In this document: piece after piece, positions 27,113 through 35,860 of the stretch | Position numbering within the stretch: the stretch's first letter is position 1 | How the letters are laid out: the number at the start of each line of letters is the position of its first letter | DNA from: CAZQYC01 sp043746555 | GTDB taxonomy: Bacteria; Pseudomonadota; Gammaproteobacteria; Steroidobacterales; Steroidobacteraceae | Assembly (NCBI GenBank): GCA_043746555.1 | Contig: JAYTQU010000012.1 | Span: forward strand, 1-60,079 | Direction: 5' to 3' | Length of the DNA stretch: 60,079 nucleotides | Notes under the pieces: model-generated | Database searches by the model: none | Seen by the model: the letters and a program-made list of their open reading frames with translations, nothing else | Told to the model about the DNA's origin: nothing | Translations under genes and position numbers: made by a program

Positions 27113-29029
27113 CTAATTGTTTACTACGACAATCAAGTGATCGGCGGTGAAGGTGTTGGTGACGCTATTGAAACTGCCGCTTGCCGCCAATCGATCAACA
27201 AGCGTCGAACCGTTCAACGCGGACGACAGCGCAGTCGCGAAATCGGCAAAGGTATTGAAGTTTTCGATCTTATGCGTTGCCACGTGACCGATCGAATACA
27301 ACTGCATGCTCGAAGTCGCATCCGGGACGATCATCGGGCTGGAGGTCAAGCTTTTAAGGTCGATACGCATCGGTCCCACTTCGATCACATGCTCGACGCC
27401 GATGTTTGGATTCGAAAGATCGAGCACCAACTGCGCGTTGCTTTCGGTCGTGAACGGTGCGGTCGTACCTTTAAGGCCCCAACCGATATCGAGTTCCGCT
27501 CTGACGGCGGAGAAATCAACCAGTGTCATCGCGTTGAAATCGGGCGGTGCAGAACCAAATGATGTCACGAAACCGAACATTCGCGTCGGCGCATTGAGCG
27601 CGAGCCCCGCAAGCGGCAGCGACTGTGTATTGACCACATAGTTGCTCGACTGCGCATCGTCTGCTGTTGTCTTTCCGGTGCCGGTGAAATCGTAAGCGCT
27701 CGCCGGTCGAGTGTCGATCGCCATCAAGTTCAGCGCGACGCTACCCGATCCGGTTGAAGTTGCAGCCGTGGTGTTTTTTACGACGCCCCAGATCGGTGTG
27801 ATGACCAATCGCACGCGCCCTGCCGTCGCATCGAACGTTGTGCCTTTGCCATTCACAGTGCTTTGGTTCATCGAGTTGATTGACTCGACCCCAAAGACAT
27901 CGATTCGCTGGCCGACCGATATGGCGCTTATATCGAACGAACCGCTCTGACCTTCTTCCGTCACGATGGTATTCGAGCCGACTGTCACACTGACATTGCC
28001 GCCGCCAAACTCGAACGCGCCATCATGCCGACCGATTTCAACGCCGCGAATAGTCAGCGTGTTTCCGCTTCTCCCTACGACGTTGCCGGTCAAGTGGTCG
28101 ATATTCTCGTTTTCTAGACTCGTGCCCGCCAAAATGTTTGCGGCTGTAAAGGTCATATCCGAAATCTGCAACGAGCCGAATGCCGCCGTCATCGCACCGG
28201 TGGGCAACGCCGCCAATGCGGTCAAGCCCGCCGTGCCCTGGTACGCCTTGCCATTGATTTCATAGGTCGTGTCGGCTGTGGTGTGCACGGTGACTTGGCC
28301 ATTGGTCGCACTCGACGCCATATGGAATGGCGCAACGTTGACAACATAGTCGCTATTCGCCTCGTCGACGCTTGTTAACGCGCCACGAACGCGAGTCTTT
28401 TTAGAGTCGGTCGGCATGACGCTGGCGACCACAAAAGGTTGCACCGTAACCTTCGCTGTCGTTGTATCCACCGTATTCGAGGCAAGCAAATTGAAGTCGA
28501 ACGCCAAACGCGAAATTCTATTTGGCGCGATCACTAGGTGATTTTTATTATCGAGCTGCACATCGAGCGTCAACTGAGAAATGGGATTTCCGTCTTTGTC
28601 GACTGGCAATACTTTCAATCCGGTCGCACTGCCGTCATCGACGATGAGCGTCGCGCTCGTATAATCGACAGCAATGCTAGCGCCGACATATTCGCCGGCC
28701 GGAATCTGCCCGACACTCAACACTTCGGATAAATCGACCAGCTGCGCGAAGTCGATCGTCGTTGACTTGGGCAGAGTCTCGACGGCGGCACCGTTGGCTT
28801 TCTTGAGTTGTATCGAAGTGACCGTCACCGCATAGTTGGTGAAATCGCCTTGGGCGTCGGTCATGGTAAGCATGGCGCCGCCGCAACTCGATCCGCCGCA
28901 CGACTGGGGACTCGGCGGCTGCGACGCCATCCCTGCAACGCCTCCCGATCCGCCACCGCAACCTGACATCGTCAACAGCAGCGACGAGCAAATGCCCAGG
29001 CATCTACGCACACGTTTAAGAGGGTTCAT
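27113..29029 (-). CDS. DUF4382/DUF5666-type cell-envelope lipoprotein
   Basis: A 638-residue lipoprotein. The signal peptide ends in LLTMSGC, a lipobox followed by a Gly/Ser linker. Residues ~55-210 match the DUF4382 pattern (MLTMTDAQGDFTNYAVTVTSIQLKKANGAAVE, AGEYVGASIAVDYTSATL), a domain thought to have a beta-sandwich fold. The rest contains repeated beta-rich units of the DUF5666 type (RVRGALTSVDE..., HLTGNVVGRSGNTLTIRG). It is probably outer-membrane anchored; the function of the family is unknown. It is followed by a good terminator and is transcribed alone. Confidence 0.8.
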   Translation of the reverse strand: MNPLKRVRRCLGICSSLLLTMSGCGGGSGGVAGMASQPPSPQSCGGSSCGGAMLTMTDAQGDFTNYAVTVTSIQLKKANGAAVETLPKSTTIDFAQLVDLSEVLSVGQIPAGEYVGASIAVDYTSATLIVDDGSATGLKVLPVDKDGNPISQLTLDVQLDNKNHLVIAPNRISRLAFDFNLLASNTVDTTTAKVTVQPFVVASVMPTDSKKTRVRGALTSVDEANSDYVVNVAPFHMASSATNGQVTVHTTADTTYEINGKAYQGTAGLTALAALPTGAMTAAFGSLQISDMTFTAANILAGTSLENENIDHLTGNVVGRSGNTLTIRGVEIGRHDGAFEFGGGNVSVTVGSNTIVTEEGQSGSFDISAISVGQRIDVFGVESINSMNQSTVNGKGTTFDATAGRVRLVITPIWGVVKNTTAATSTGSGSVALNLMAIDTRPASAYDFTGTGKTTADDAQSSNYVVNTQSLPLAGLALNAPTRMFGFVTSFGSAPPDFNAMTLVDFSAVRAELDIGWGLKGTTAPFTTESNAQLVLDLSNPNIGVEHVIEVGPMRIDLKSLTSSPMIVPDATSSMQLYSIGHVATHKIENFNTFADFATALSSALNGSTLVDRLAASGSFNSVTNTFTADHLIVVVNN

Positions 29030-29238
29030 AAAATTGGTCTCCGGCTAATTGTAAAATTCTCTCGATCAGCAACGCTCGGAACTCGTGAAGGTTGACGCGC
29101 CTTATTGCAAATTGTTCCCGACGACTTGAACAATCTCACTTTACTGTCGCGAGTCGGCGACGAATCGATCGTCAGATTATCGATATCGAAACCTGACGCA
29201 ATTGCACGAGGCAACCGATACATGGCATTGTTGGCACA

Positions 29239-29928
29239 ATGAATATCGAACTCAATGCGCTTGAAGCGCGCGCGATCGGTTGCTTAATCGAAAAGCAAAT
29301 CACGACGCCCGATCAATACCCGCTGTCGCTCAACGCACTAACCAATGCCTGCAATCAAAAAAGCAATCGCGATCCGGTGTTGGACCTCGACGAGCGCGCG
29401 GTACAACAAGTCGTCGATGGGTTAGTCAGAAAGCATTTGGTGATCGAACGATCAGGTTTCGGCAGCCGGGTACCGAAGTACCAACACGTGTTCTGCAATA
29501 CGGAGTTTGGTTCGCTGAAATTTACGCCAATCGAAACCGCCATCATCTGCGAGTTACTCGTACGCGGTCCACAAACGCCCGGCGAACTGCGCGGACGCGC
29601 CAATCGCATGAGCGAAGTCACCGATGTGTCGCAAATAGAATCGGCTCTGCAAGCGTTAACGAGTCGTCAGGAAGGTCCTTTCGTCGTGCGACTCGCCCGC
29701 GAGCCAGGACGACGCGACAGTCGATACATTCAACTGTTCACAGGTCCGGTTGAAGCCGCAATAGACGAAGCATCCGACTATTCAGGCGAAAAAACGCCGT
29801 CGCGGGACTCTGCGCTCGATCCCATTCCGCCACCCATCGATGAGGATCGACTATCGCGATTGGAACTATTGGTAGAAAGTCTGTGTCGGGAAATCGAATC
29901 GCTAAAAAGCCGGCTCGATCAACGCTAA
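29239..29928 (+). CDS. yceH: YceH family protein (DUF480)
   Basis: A 229-residue member of the DUF480/YceH family: LNALEARAIGCLIEKQITTPDQYPLSLNALTNACNQKSNRDPV, VDGLVRKHLV, and KFTPIETAIICELLVRGPQTPGELRGRA are diagnostic. The fold is two winged-helix domains, and the C-terminus has a short coiled-coil-like helix (LSRLELLVESLCREIESLKSRL). It is probably a nucleic-acid-binding regulator, but its role is unproven. The GNAT gene begins 9 bases after its stop. Confidence 0.93.
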   Translation: MNIELNALEARAIGCLIEKQITTPDQYPLSLNALTNACNQKSNRDPVLDLDERAVQQVVDGLVRKHLVIERSGFGSRVPKYQHVFCNTEFGSLKFTPIETAIICELLVRGPQTPGELRGRANRMSEVTDVSQIESALQALTSRQEGPFVVRLAREPGRRDSRYIQLFTGPVEAAIDEASDYSGEKTPSRDSALDPIPPPIDEDRLSRLELLVESLCREIESLKSRLDQR

Positions 29929-29937
29929 GTTTGGATC

Positions 29938-30483
29938 GTGCCGTATCGACTACGCAACGCAACGCTCGACGATCAAACCGATCTGCGAGAATTGATCGAT
30001 CGATCGGCTCGCGAACTTGGCGCGCGAGATTATTCGCAACAACAAATCGACGGTGCGCTTCGAGGCGCGTTCGCAGTCGATACACAACTCATCGCAGACG
30101 GCACCTACTTTGTCGCCGAGGAAGACGGCTCCATCATTGGCTGTGGTGGATGGAGCAAACGTCGAACCCTATTCGGCGGTGACGCCGGCGCCGATCGCAA
30201 TTATTCTTTACTCGATTCGCGTATCGATGCAGCAAAGATACGGGCCTTCTTTGTCGATCCCGCGCACGCTCGCAAAGGTATCGGACGCGCACTATTGGAG
30301 CGATGCGAATCAGAAGCGCGAACTCACGGGTTCTCACGATGCGAATTGATGGCGACATTGCCGGGCGTGCGACTCTATAGCGCCTTCGGTTACGTACCAG
30401 GAACGCCGATTCATTACGAATTGGGAGAAGGATTGACTATCGAATTTGTGCCGATGAGCAAGTCGGTTGGCGTGCAATTTTGA
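29938..30483 (+). CDS. GNAT-family N-acetyltransferase
   Basis: A 181-residue acetyltransferase. The start is GTG at 29938 (VPYRLRNATLDDQTDLRELIDRS). The acetyl-CoA-binding loop is FFVDPAHARKGIGRALLERCESEA (motif A, with the R/KGIGRAL phosphate loop) and the C-terminal strand region is FGYVPGTPIHYELGEG. The substrate is not predictable. It is 9 bases downstream of yceH and probably cotranscribed with it. It converges on the remnant of a PIN toxin gene with no gap. Confidence 0.88.
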   Translation: MPYRLRNATLDDQTDLRELIDRSARELGARDYSQQQIDGALRGAFAVDTQLIADGTYFVAEEDGSIIGCGGWSKRRTLFGGDAGADRNYSLLDSRIDAAKIRAFFVDPAHARKGIGRALLERCESEARTHGFSRCELMATLPGVRLYSAFGYVPGTPIHYELGEGLTIEFVPMSKSVGVQF

Positions 30484-30821
30484 TCAGTGTGTGATCGTGT
30501 AGTAATGGTCAATGACTTGCGACAGCACATTGTGTCGTGACGGTGCCAGCTCCGTATGCAATACGGTTTTTAGCAACGGCATTCTTTGCCAAGTTGAGTC
30601 ATTGGTAATCGCTGCAGTCGCTCCGGCATGCAGCCCGGTGGCCAGCAAGATCGCATCCGGCGTACTAATATTGAAGCGTGTGCGCAAACTCGCTGCATCG
30701 AGCAGAATGTCGCGCTTGATAGGGATCAGTTCTCAATGGTCCTTATTTAAGTAATGGAATGCCATTGGAGCCAGACAGTCGAATCGATCAATATTTTTTT
30801 ATGTCCACGAAGCGAATCCAT
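30484..30821 (-). pseudogene. PIN-domain toxin gene with an internal deletion
   Basis: The minus strand from ATG 30821 reads MDSLRGHKKILIDSTVWLQW, a good PIN N-terminus with the first catalytic Asp, preceded by GGAAGG and 14 bases after the AbrB antitoxin stop. The frame then ends at 30747. A second frame (30732-30484) reads ELIPIKRDILLDAASLRTRF, then TPDAILLATGLHAGATAAITNDSTW, the C-terminal half of a PIN domain with the third and fourth acidic residues. The ~50-60 residues expected between these parts are missing and a frameshift separates them. An internal deletion has inactivated the toxin. Confidence 0.75.
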
Positions 30822-30835
30822 ACGCCTTCCAGGAA

Positions 30836-31063
30836 TTACCAGTCTTTTCTCTCGCCTTGCAAGTAGGCTTTTGCACCCTGCCAAACTTCGCGATGAAGGC
30901 CAGTAGTACGGCGCGTAAAATTCTTGGGCTTAGGGATCATAACGACTCGATCCGATTTGCAAAGAACCAGCAATTCATCTCCAACCGACAGGGCGAGAGC
31001 CTCGCGAGCGAGTTGCGGGATGACAACCTGATACTTGCTGCTCAGAGTCACGGTAGTAGACAT
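30836..31063 (-). CDS. AbrB/MazE-type antitoxin
   Basis: A 75-residue antitoxin with a SpoVT-AbrB swapped-hairpin domain: VTLSSKYQVVIPQLAREALALSVGDELLVLCKSDRVVMIPKP. The C-terminal tail (TGLHREVWQGAKAYLQGERKDW) is the toxin-binding part. I chose the ATG at 31063; the longer open frame adds an unrelated basic sequence. Its partner at 30484-30821 is broken, so this is an intact antitoxin without a working toxin, which may still repress its own promoter or neutralise other PIN toxins. Confidence 0.85.
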   Translation of the reverse strand: MSTTVTLSSKYQVVIPQLAREALALSVGDELLVLCKSDRVVMIPKPKNFTRRTTGLHREVWQGAKAYLQGERKDW

Positions 31064-31150
31064 AGCAACCTGCGAATTGGACGGTAAAACGAATGAACGA
31101 GTTGACTTTGCGCGCGGAGATTTCCATTGTAAAGGTCGCTGTCGCAAGCG

Positions 31151-31636
31151 CTACGACAAATGCCCCACCCATCGTCCCGCTAAGACGACGCCTGCCCACA
31201 AAAGTAGCGAAAGCGCCGCCGACGCTTTTGCACTGCGAGGCGATGTCGATTTGTCCCATATGGCGACGTTTCTAAATACGCCAAAATGAAACCAAACCAT
31301 ATTGACTCCGGCGAGGGCCATCAGCAGTAATTTAATTTGAAACGCCGGATTTTCGATGTAGTGACTGGCGCGTGTGATAAACAAACCACTACCTGTTACG
31401 ACCGACAAGACAAAGGCAAACCACGTCCACGGCACCAATTCTTTCGATAGAGAGCGAACCGAATAGCTGCGCGCTGCGATTCCGATGAGTCGTAGGTCCA
31501 ACATCAATAGCGAACCCACCACCAGCACAATTGCGATCACGTGGATGGATTCAAGCAGCGGGTACCACCAAGATTCGCCGATGCGCATTGCCAACTCGGT
31601 GTTTTCCAACCACGACCAGAATTCGGTGAGCGACAC
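31151..31636 (-). CDS. DUF6644-type membrane protein (downstream copy)
   Basis: A 161-residue protein with four predicted transmembrane helices: LLESIHVIAIVLVVGSLLMLDLRLIG, TWFAFVLSVVTGSGLFI, FQIKLLLMALAGVNMVWFHF and ASAALSLLLWAGVVLAGRWV. The His near the start of the first helix and the Trp/Gly pattern match proteins annotated as DUF6644, for which no function is established. I start it at GTG 31636, directly after the stop of the preceding gene. It is a diverged tandem duplicate of that gene (shared S[IL]H[VI]xxxxxVxGSxxMxDLRxxG and LLWxGVxLAGRW). Confidence 0.75.
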   Translation of the reverse strand: MSLTEFWSWLENTELAMRIGESWWYPLLESIHVIAIVLVVGSLLMLDLRLIGIAARSYSVRSLSKELVPWTWFAFVLSVVTGSGLFITRASHYIENPAFQIKLLLMALAGVNMVWFHFGVFRNVAIWDKSTSPRSAKASAALSLLLWAGVVLAGRWVGHLS

Positions 31637-31641
31637 GACGG

Positions 31642-32148
31642 CTACTCGGTTGGAAAGAGGTAGTCGGCGTAGGCGATCCAGCGCCCTGCGAGCATCACGC
31701 CAATCCACAACACAAGCGACAACGCCGCGAGCACTTTGATTGCTGCGGACGATTTATTCGTGCGTCGATACATCGACACTAATATGGCGCTCAGCAAAAT
31801 CGCCAGTAAGAGCAGCGCAAACTTGATACCAAAAATGGGATTGAAAAAATAGCGCCGCGGTCGCGCGACGACAAACATCGACCCGGACAACAACAGCAAG
31901 ACTAATGCAGTCCACATCCACGGCATTAGTCGTCGCATCATCTCACTAGGATTCTGACTCGGCACGGCAAGACCCAGCATTCGCAAATCGATCATTGCAA
32001 TCGATCCCATGACGCACGCGACGCTGAGAATGTGCAGCGATTGCACGATCGGAGGCAATCCGGGCACAGTCCGTAACCAATGCACGACGTGATCGTGAAC
32101 GGAACTTGTTGCGATGAAGTGAGCGACGTCCGCCAACGTTTGGGTCAT
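31642..32148 (-). CDS. DUF6644-type membrane protein (upstream copy)
   Basis: A 168-residue four-helix membrane protein. The helices are at IVQSLHILSVACVMGSIAMIDLRMLG, MWTALVLLLLSGSMFVVA, GIKFALLLLAILLSAILV and VLAALSLVLWIGVMLAGRWIAY. It shares layout and motifs with the gene immediately downstream, whose start is 5 bases beyond this stop, so both are one operon. The conserved His and Arg residues in membrane helices suggest cofactor binding or electron transfer, but that is inference. I prefer the ATG at 32148 over a GTG at 32163. Confidence 0.75.
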   Translation of the reverse strand: MTQTLADVAHFIATSSVHDHVVHWLRTVPGLPPIVQSLHILSVACVMGSIAMIDLRMLGLAVPSQNPSEMMRRLMPWMWTALVLLLLSGSMFVVARPRRYFFNPIFGIKFALLLLAILLSAILVSMYRRTNKSSAAIKVLAALSLVLWIGVMLAGRWIAYADYLFPTE

Positions 32149-32178
32149 ATTCACGCGACGCACATCGATGCGCGACGG

Positions 32179-32210
32179 CTTACCCGATGACTTACCCGAT
32201 GACTTACCAT
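32179..32210. repeat. Short 12-base tandem repeat at the end of a PIN toxin gene
   Basis: The 12-mer CTTACCCGATGA occurs twice in tandem (32179-32190 and 32191-32202) and a third partial unit runs into the toxin stop codon at 32204. It has the look of replication slippage. Confidence 0.6.
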
Positions 32211-32617
32211 GGCGCGACCAACGAAATCGAGCGCCGCCCCAGTTTTCGATAGACCTGGAAGTCGCGATCCAAAGTCCAAATACAACTGTCGGAAATCAGC
32301 TCGGACATGCGCACCAAACACGCGTCGGCAAACGCCATCGGGCGATCTCGATAGCGCTTCATCAAGTCACGGATGCGCCGATACTCGGCATGGAAATCGA
32401 ACTCGCTGCGCAGAAAACCGGCATCGACGAGAGCAAATAAATGATCCGTGTCGTGACCGCCCCGCTTCAATAGGAACAGCGCTTCGGCGATCACCGCGTC
32501 GCAGGCCAACACGGTCGCTGGAGCAGATTGGCTTTCCTCCACGGCCCATGAATGCCGGCTATCATCGGCGCATAACAACGCCACCAGCGGACCCGTATCG
32601 ATCAGCCACGTCGTCAT
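32204..32617 (-). CDS. vapC: PIN-domain ribonuclease toxin (VapC-like)
   Basis: A 137-residue PIN protein with all acidic residues: D7 (WLIDTGPLVALL), E45 (DAVIAEALFLL), D98 (MAFADACLVRM) and D117 (WTLDRDF). It is expected to be a sequence-specific ribonuclease. The start overlaps the upstream antitoxin stop by 4 bases (ATGA), a sign of translational coupling. It is a different lineage from the PIN toxin at 17611-18003 (DTGPLVAL versus DASAAIEL type). Confidence 0.9.
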   Translation of the reverse strand: MTTWLIDTGPLVALLCADDSRHSWAVEESQSAPATVLACDAVIAEALFLLKRGGHDTDHLFALVDAGFLRSEFDFHAEYRRIRDLMKRYRDRPMAFADACLVRMSELISDSCIWTLDRDFQVYRKLGRRSISLVAPW

Positions 32618-32862
32618 TCTCCGTATCCGACCAGATGCTTGCTATTCGTCGACAGATCATTCGGACCGCCTTTATTTCCGCCAATGATGTGCTTAATGAC
32701 GTCGAATCCGGTTTTGTTCGGCTCGGCCTCGGGTGTCACGCCATAGGCACGCAGTGCTCGCCTAACGACGCTGCCTTGGGAAACACCTTCCTTTCGCGCG
32801 CGACTGCGCAGCGCCTTAGCTTCGGCTTTGGAAATCCTGAGAGAGAGAGTTGCAATCTGCAT
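32614..32862 (-). CDS. vapB: Ribbon-helix-helix/CopG-like antitoxin
   Basis: An 82-residue protein. MQIATLSLRISKAEAKALRSRARKEGVSQGSVVRRALRAYG is a ribbon-helix-helix DNA-binding domain; the remaining ~40 residues, rich in Gly, Asn and Lys, would bind the PIN toxin. The ATG at 32862 is preferred because a ribbon-helix-helix begins at its first strand; the longer open frame is not supported. It overlaps the toxin gene by 4 bases. Confidence 0.85.
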   Translation of the reverse strand: MQIATLSLRISKAEAKALRSRARKEGVSQGSVVRRALRAYGVTPEAEPNKTGFDVIKHIIGGNKGGPNDLSTNSKHLVGYGE

Positions 32863-33029
32863 GCGCCGAATGTAAGACAAAATGGCGTGATAAGCAAGAC
32901 ACAAGAATGAAGGCCGCAATAGACACGGAAAGGCTCGCGATCGCGGACTTGCATCACGATATTTCTTCACTTTCGCTGTACAACCATCAAGCCTATTCTC
33001 TAACGTGCACGTAAACGGGATGCTCCACC

Positions 33030-33995
33030 ATGCAACATTTGCGACGACAATTTCTCAACATTGCAACTCTGGTCGTGCTGCTTGCCCTGCCGTTGATTGC
33101 CGTCGCCAGGCCACAGCCAACCCTTTATTACCTGGATATCTCCGGAAGGATACTCACGGCTAGCAGCGATGGAACCCATGTAGCGGTGGTGGCAAAAGAT
33201 TTAGGCAGCGGCCCCGACGGTATCGTCATCGATGGCGCCAATCGTCATCTCTATTGGACCAGCATGGGCAAGGCGAGCGCCAACGACGGTAAAATTTCTC
33301 GCATCGATTTCGACGGCACGCATCTCACGACGATTGTGCCGGCAGGTGGCACGTTTACACCGAAACAACTCAAGATCGATCTTGCGAATCGCAAACTCTA
33401 TTGGTCGGATCGCGAAGGTATGCGCGTGATGCGCGCGAATATGGATGGCTCGGATGTCGAGGCGTTGATCGTGACGGGAACCGGCGAAGCGGATCGTAAG
33501 AATCAAGCAAATTGGTGTGTCGGCATTGCGCTCGATATTGCAGCGGGAAAAATATATTGGACGCAAAAAGGCGGCGACAACGCGCACAGGGGAACCATTA
33601 AACGCGCGAATCTCGATATACCGAAAGGCGAAGACGCCGCACATCGCTCCGACGTCGAAGTATTGTTTGCGGGTTTACCGGAACCGATCGACATGGATCT
33701 CGATTTGAAAAAGCGCGTAATGTATTGGACCGATCGCGGCGACAACACCGTGTCACGCGCTCCGATGGACAATAAAGCCAACATCGATCCGAACAAGCGG
33801 ACCGATCGCGAAATTCTGGTCACCGGATTGCATGAGGCGATCGGCATTGCGCTCGACTTGCGTCACAACCAAATGTATTACACCGCACTGCATGGCGATC
33901 TAGGCACTGCAAAGCTCAACGGCAAAGATGCACGTACGCTTTTATCCAAGCAAGGAACGCTTACCGGCATCGCATTGCTCGATTCGGTCAAATAA
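33030..33995 (+). CDS. Secreted YWTD-type beta-propeller protein
   Basis: A 321-residue protein with a signal peptide (about residues 1-27). The mature part is a run of LDL-receptor class B repeats: HLYWTSMGKASANDGKISRIDFDG, KLYWSDREGMRVMRANMDGSDVEAL, KIYWTQKGGDN, VMYWTDRGDNTVSRAPMD, QMYYTALHGDLGTAKLNG. Such repeats form a six-bladed propeller that binds proteins or small ligands. No catalytic motif is visible. Its last 8 bases overlap the 3' end of the convergent flavin reductase gene. Confidence 0.85.
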   Translation: MQHLRRQFLNIATLVVLLALPLIAVARPQPTLYYLDISGRILTASSDGTHVAVVAKDLGSGPDGIVIDGANRHLYWTSMGKASANDGKISRIDFDGTHLTTIVPAGGTFTPKQLKIDLANRKLYWSDREGMRVMRANMDGSDVEALIVTGTGEADRKNQANWCVGIALDIAAGKIYWTQKGGDNAHRGTIKRANLDIPKGEDAAHRSDVEVLFAGLPEPIDMDLDLKKRVMYWTDRGDNTVSRAPMDNKANIDPNKRTDREILVTGLHEAIGIALDLRHNQMYYTALHGDLGTAKLNGKDARTLLSKQGTLTGIALLDSVK

Positions 33996-34689
33996 CATCG
34001 CCGGTTTCACGCCGGCCCATCGCAGCTCTTCGAGATCGGTCGACATCAGGACTCCGATATACCGATTCAGGAATGCGCGACAACGTAGACTCATGCGCTT
34101 GCTGAGATTCCAGTCCGTAGAATTTCTGAAAACTCATAATCAACGGCCGCCATTTGTCCGGATCGACGCGGTTACGATCGCCGTTCATGAGAATGGATTC
34201 CTCCAAGTGAATGCGTTGCACGCGCACTTCGAAGGTCACGACGCGACCGCGCACCAGTTCATCGGCTTCCCCGACGATGTGAGTCGCTTCGAGAACGGCT
34301 TCCATCTGCACAGGGCATTCATGAACTCTCGGTGGCGTGACGGTCTCCGATACGTCCGACGTTAATCCCGCCACATCGAATTTGTCGGGCTCATATCGAT
34401 AGCCGCGAGCAGTCTTGTAAGTTGGCGGCGGATTCGATCCGGTAGTTAATGCGAGACGATTGACCGCCTCCACTTGCTCGACCGACGGCAGATTGAGTAC
34501 GCATTCGCGTGTCCGCAAAATATTTTGCGTGGTCTTCGAACCGGCCGCGAGTCCTAACATGCATCTCCATCCCAACCAAAAAGCCGATGACATTGGCGCG
34601 AGATTAGCGGATCCGTCTTCGTTGAGTGTGCTGATCAACACTACGGGCGTACCGAAGTAGAGAATTGCAGGTTCACTGGTAATGTGCAT
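33988..34689 (-). CDS. Flavin reductase-family FMN-binding protein
   Basis: A 233-residue split-barrel flavoprotein. AILYFGTPVVLISTLNEDGSANLAPMSSAFWLGWRCMLGLAAGSKTTQNILRTRECVLNLPS is the FMN-binding core, and the C-terminal GLESQQAHESTLSRIPESVYR is typical of this group. It probably reduces flavin or an electrophilic substrate with NAD(P)H. It begins 17 bases after the ada stop, so it may be induced with ada by alkylation damage. Its 3' end overlaps the convergent propeller gene by 8 bases. Confidence 0.85.
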   Translation of the reverse strand: MHITSEPAILYFGTPVVLISTLNEDGSANLAPMSSAFWLGWRCMLGLAAGSKTTQNILRTRECVLNLPSVEQVEAVNRLALTTGSNPPPTYKTARGYRYEPDKFDVAGLTSDVSETVTPPRVHECPVQMEAVLEATHIVGEADELVRGRVVTFEVRVQRIHLEESILMNGDRNRVDPDKWRPLIMSFQKFYGLESQQAHESTLSRIPESVYRSPDVDRSRRAAMGRRETGDVI

Positions 34690-34706
34690 GGTCGTCGTTC
34701 CGGAAA

Positions 34707-35783
34707 CTATTGTGATTTGTCTTTTTTGTTTTCACGACGCTCCACGTCGATCAGCGCGCGTTTGCGCGGCAGCCCCCAACGATAACCGCCCAACTCGCCC
34801 GTGCCGCGAATCACGCGATGACATGGAATGAGTACGCCGATTCGATTGTTCGCACACGCGCTTGCCGCCGCTCGAATTGCCTTCGGTGCGCCAATGCCCG
34901 CAGCGACTTCTGAATACGAAACCACTTCCCCGCTTGGAATCGTGCGCAGAAATTCCCAGACGCGTTTTTGAAATGCGGTTCCCTTAATATCGAGCGGTAA
35001 CTCGGCCTTCGATCGCTTACCTTCAAGGTTTCGATTCAACGCATTCATCCATGCTTCGAATTGCTCGCTCTTAGTCGAGGTCGACGGTGTAACGATTGCG
35101 TTCGGGTACTCGCTCGACAATTGTTCCAGCAACTCGCGCTGTGAATCGCCGAACTGCAAATAGCAAATGCCGCGATCGGTTGCGCCAATCAACACTTTTC
35201 CTAATGTTGTCGTACCGAAAGCAAAAGAGATATCGATGCCTTTGCCTCCCTGCCGATAATTGCGCGGCGTCATACCAAGATATGCGTCTAACCGCCCGTA
35301 CACCGCGCTACTCGATTCGAATCCCGCGTCATAGATTGCGTCGGTGACGGACCAAGCGTCACGCAGACGGCACTTGAGCGCGGTGACTCGAACTTGTTGG
35401 ATGTATTCTTTCGGCGTAACTTGCAAAAACGATTTGAACAGTCGATGCACTTGAAACTGACTCAAATTTGCACGTTTGCTCAGCGCACTGAGACTGTGAG
35501 AAACAGTCGGGTTACGCTCGACATATCGACAAACTTCCAGCAACTTCGCGAGCGACGGCGTCGACGCGGTCGAAATATCGGGTTTGCAGCGCTTGCACGC
35601 GCGCATTCCATCGCGCATTGCGGCTTCGATCGTCGAGTAAAAGCGAACGTTCTCACGCTTGGAGCGGCGCGACGCGCATGACGGAATGCAATACACGCCC
35701 GTGGTCGTCACGCCATACCAGAATGTTTCGTCATAGCCGGCGTCGCGATCGCACACTGCTTGCCAACGTTGGTCATCATTCAT
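34707..35783 (-). CDS. ada: Ada: methylphosphotriester/O6-methylguanine repair protein and transcription activator
   Basis: A 358-residue bifunctional repair protein. The N-terminal zinc domain has the four cysteines C32, C36, C63 and C66 (YCIPSCASRR, CKRCKPD), of which the first takes methyl groups from phosphotriesters and turns the protein into an activator. An AraC-type helix-turn-helix follows (about 75-180). The C-terminal O6-alkylguanine transferase domain has the active-site PCHRVIRGTGELGGYRWG. The length matches E. coli Ada (354). It is followed by the flavin reductase gene on the same strand. Confidence 0.96.
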   Translation of the reverse strand: MNDDQRWQAVCDRDAGYDETFWYGVTTTGVYCIPSCASRRSKRENVRFYSTIEAAMRDGMRACKRCKPDISTASTPSLAKLLEVCRYVERNPTVSHSLSALSKRANLSQFQVHRLFKSFLQVTPKEYIQQVRVTALKCRLRDAWSVTDAIYDAGFESSSAVYGRLDAYLGMTPRNYRQGGKGIDISFAFGTTTLGKVLIGATDRGICYLQFGDSQRELLEQLSSEYPNAIVTPSTSTKSEQFEAWMNALNRNLEGKRSKAELPLDIKGTAFQKRVWEFLRTIPSGEVVSYSEVAAGIGAPKAIRAAASACANNRIGVLIPCHRVIRGTGELGGYRWGLPRKRALIDVERRENKKDKSQ

Positions 35784-35860
35784 GGCGCACCTCTTTCGTT
35801 ACTCAACGCTAAGATGCCAAAATAACAAGCTCGGTAATACCCGATTCTTGCGCGAACCCA

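Noticed and set aside
32614..32970. Longer start for the RHH antitoxin at 32970
   Set aside because: The extra 36 residues are unrelated to RHH proteins, which begin directly at the first strand.
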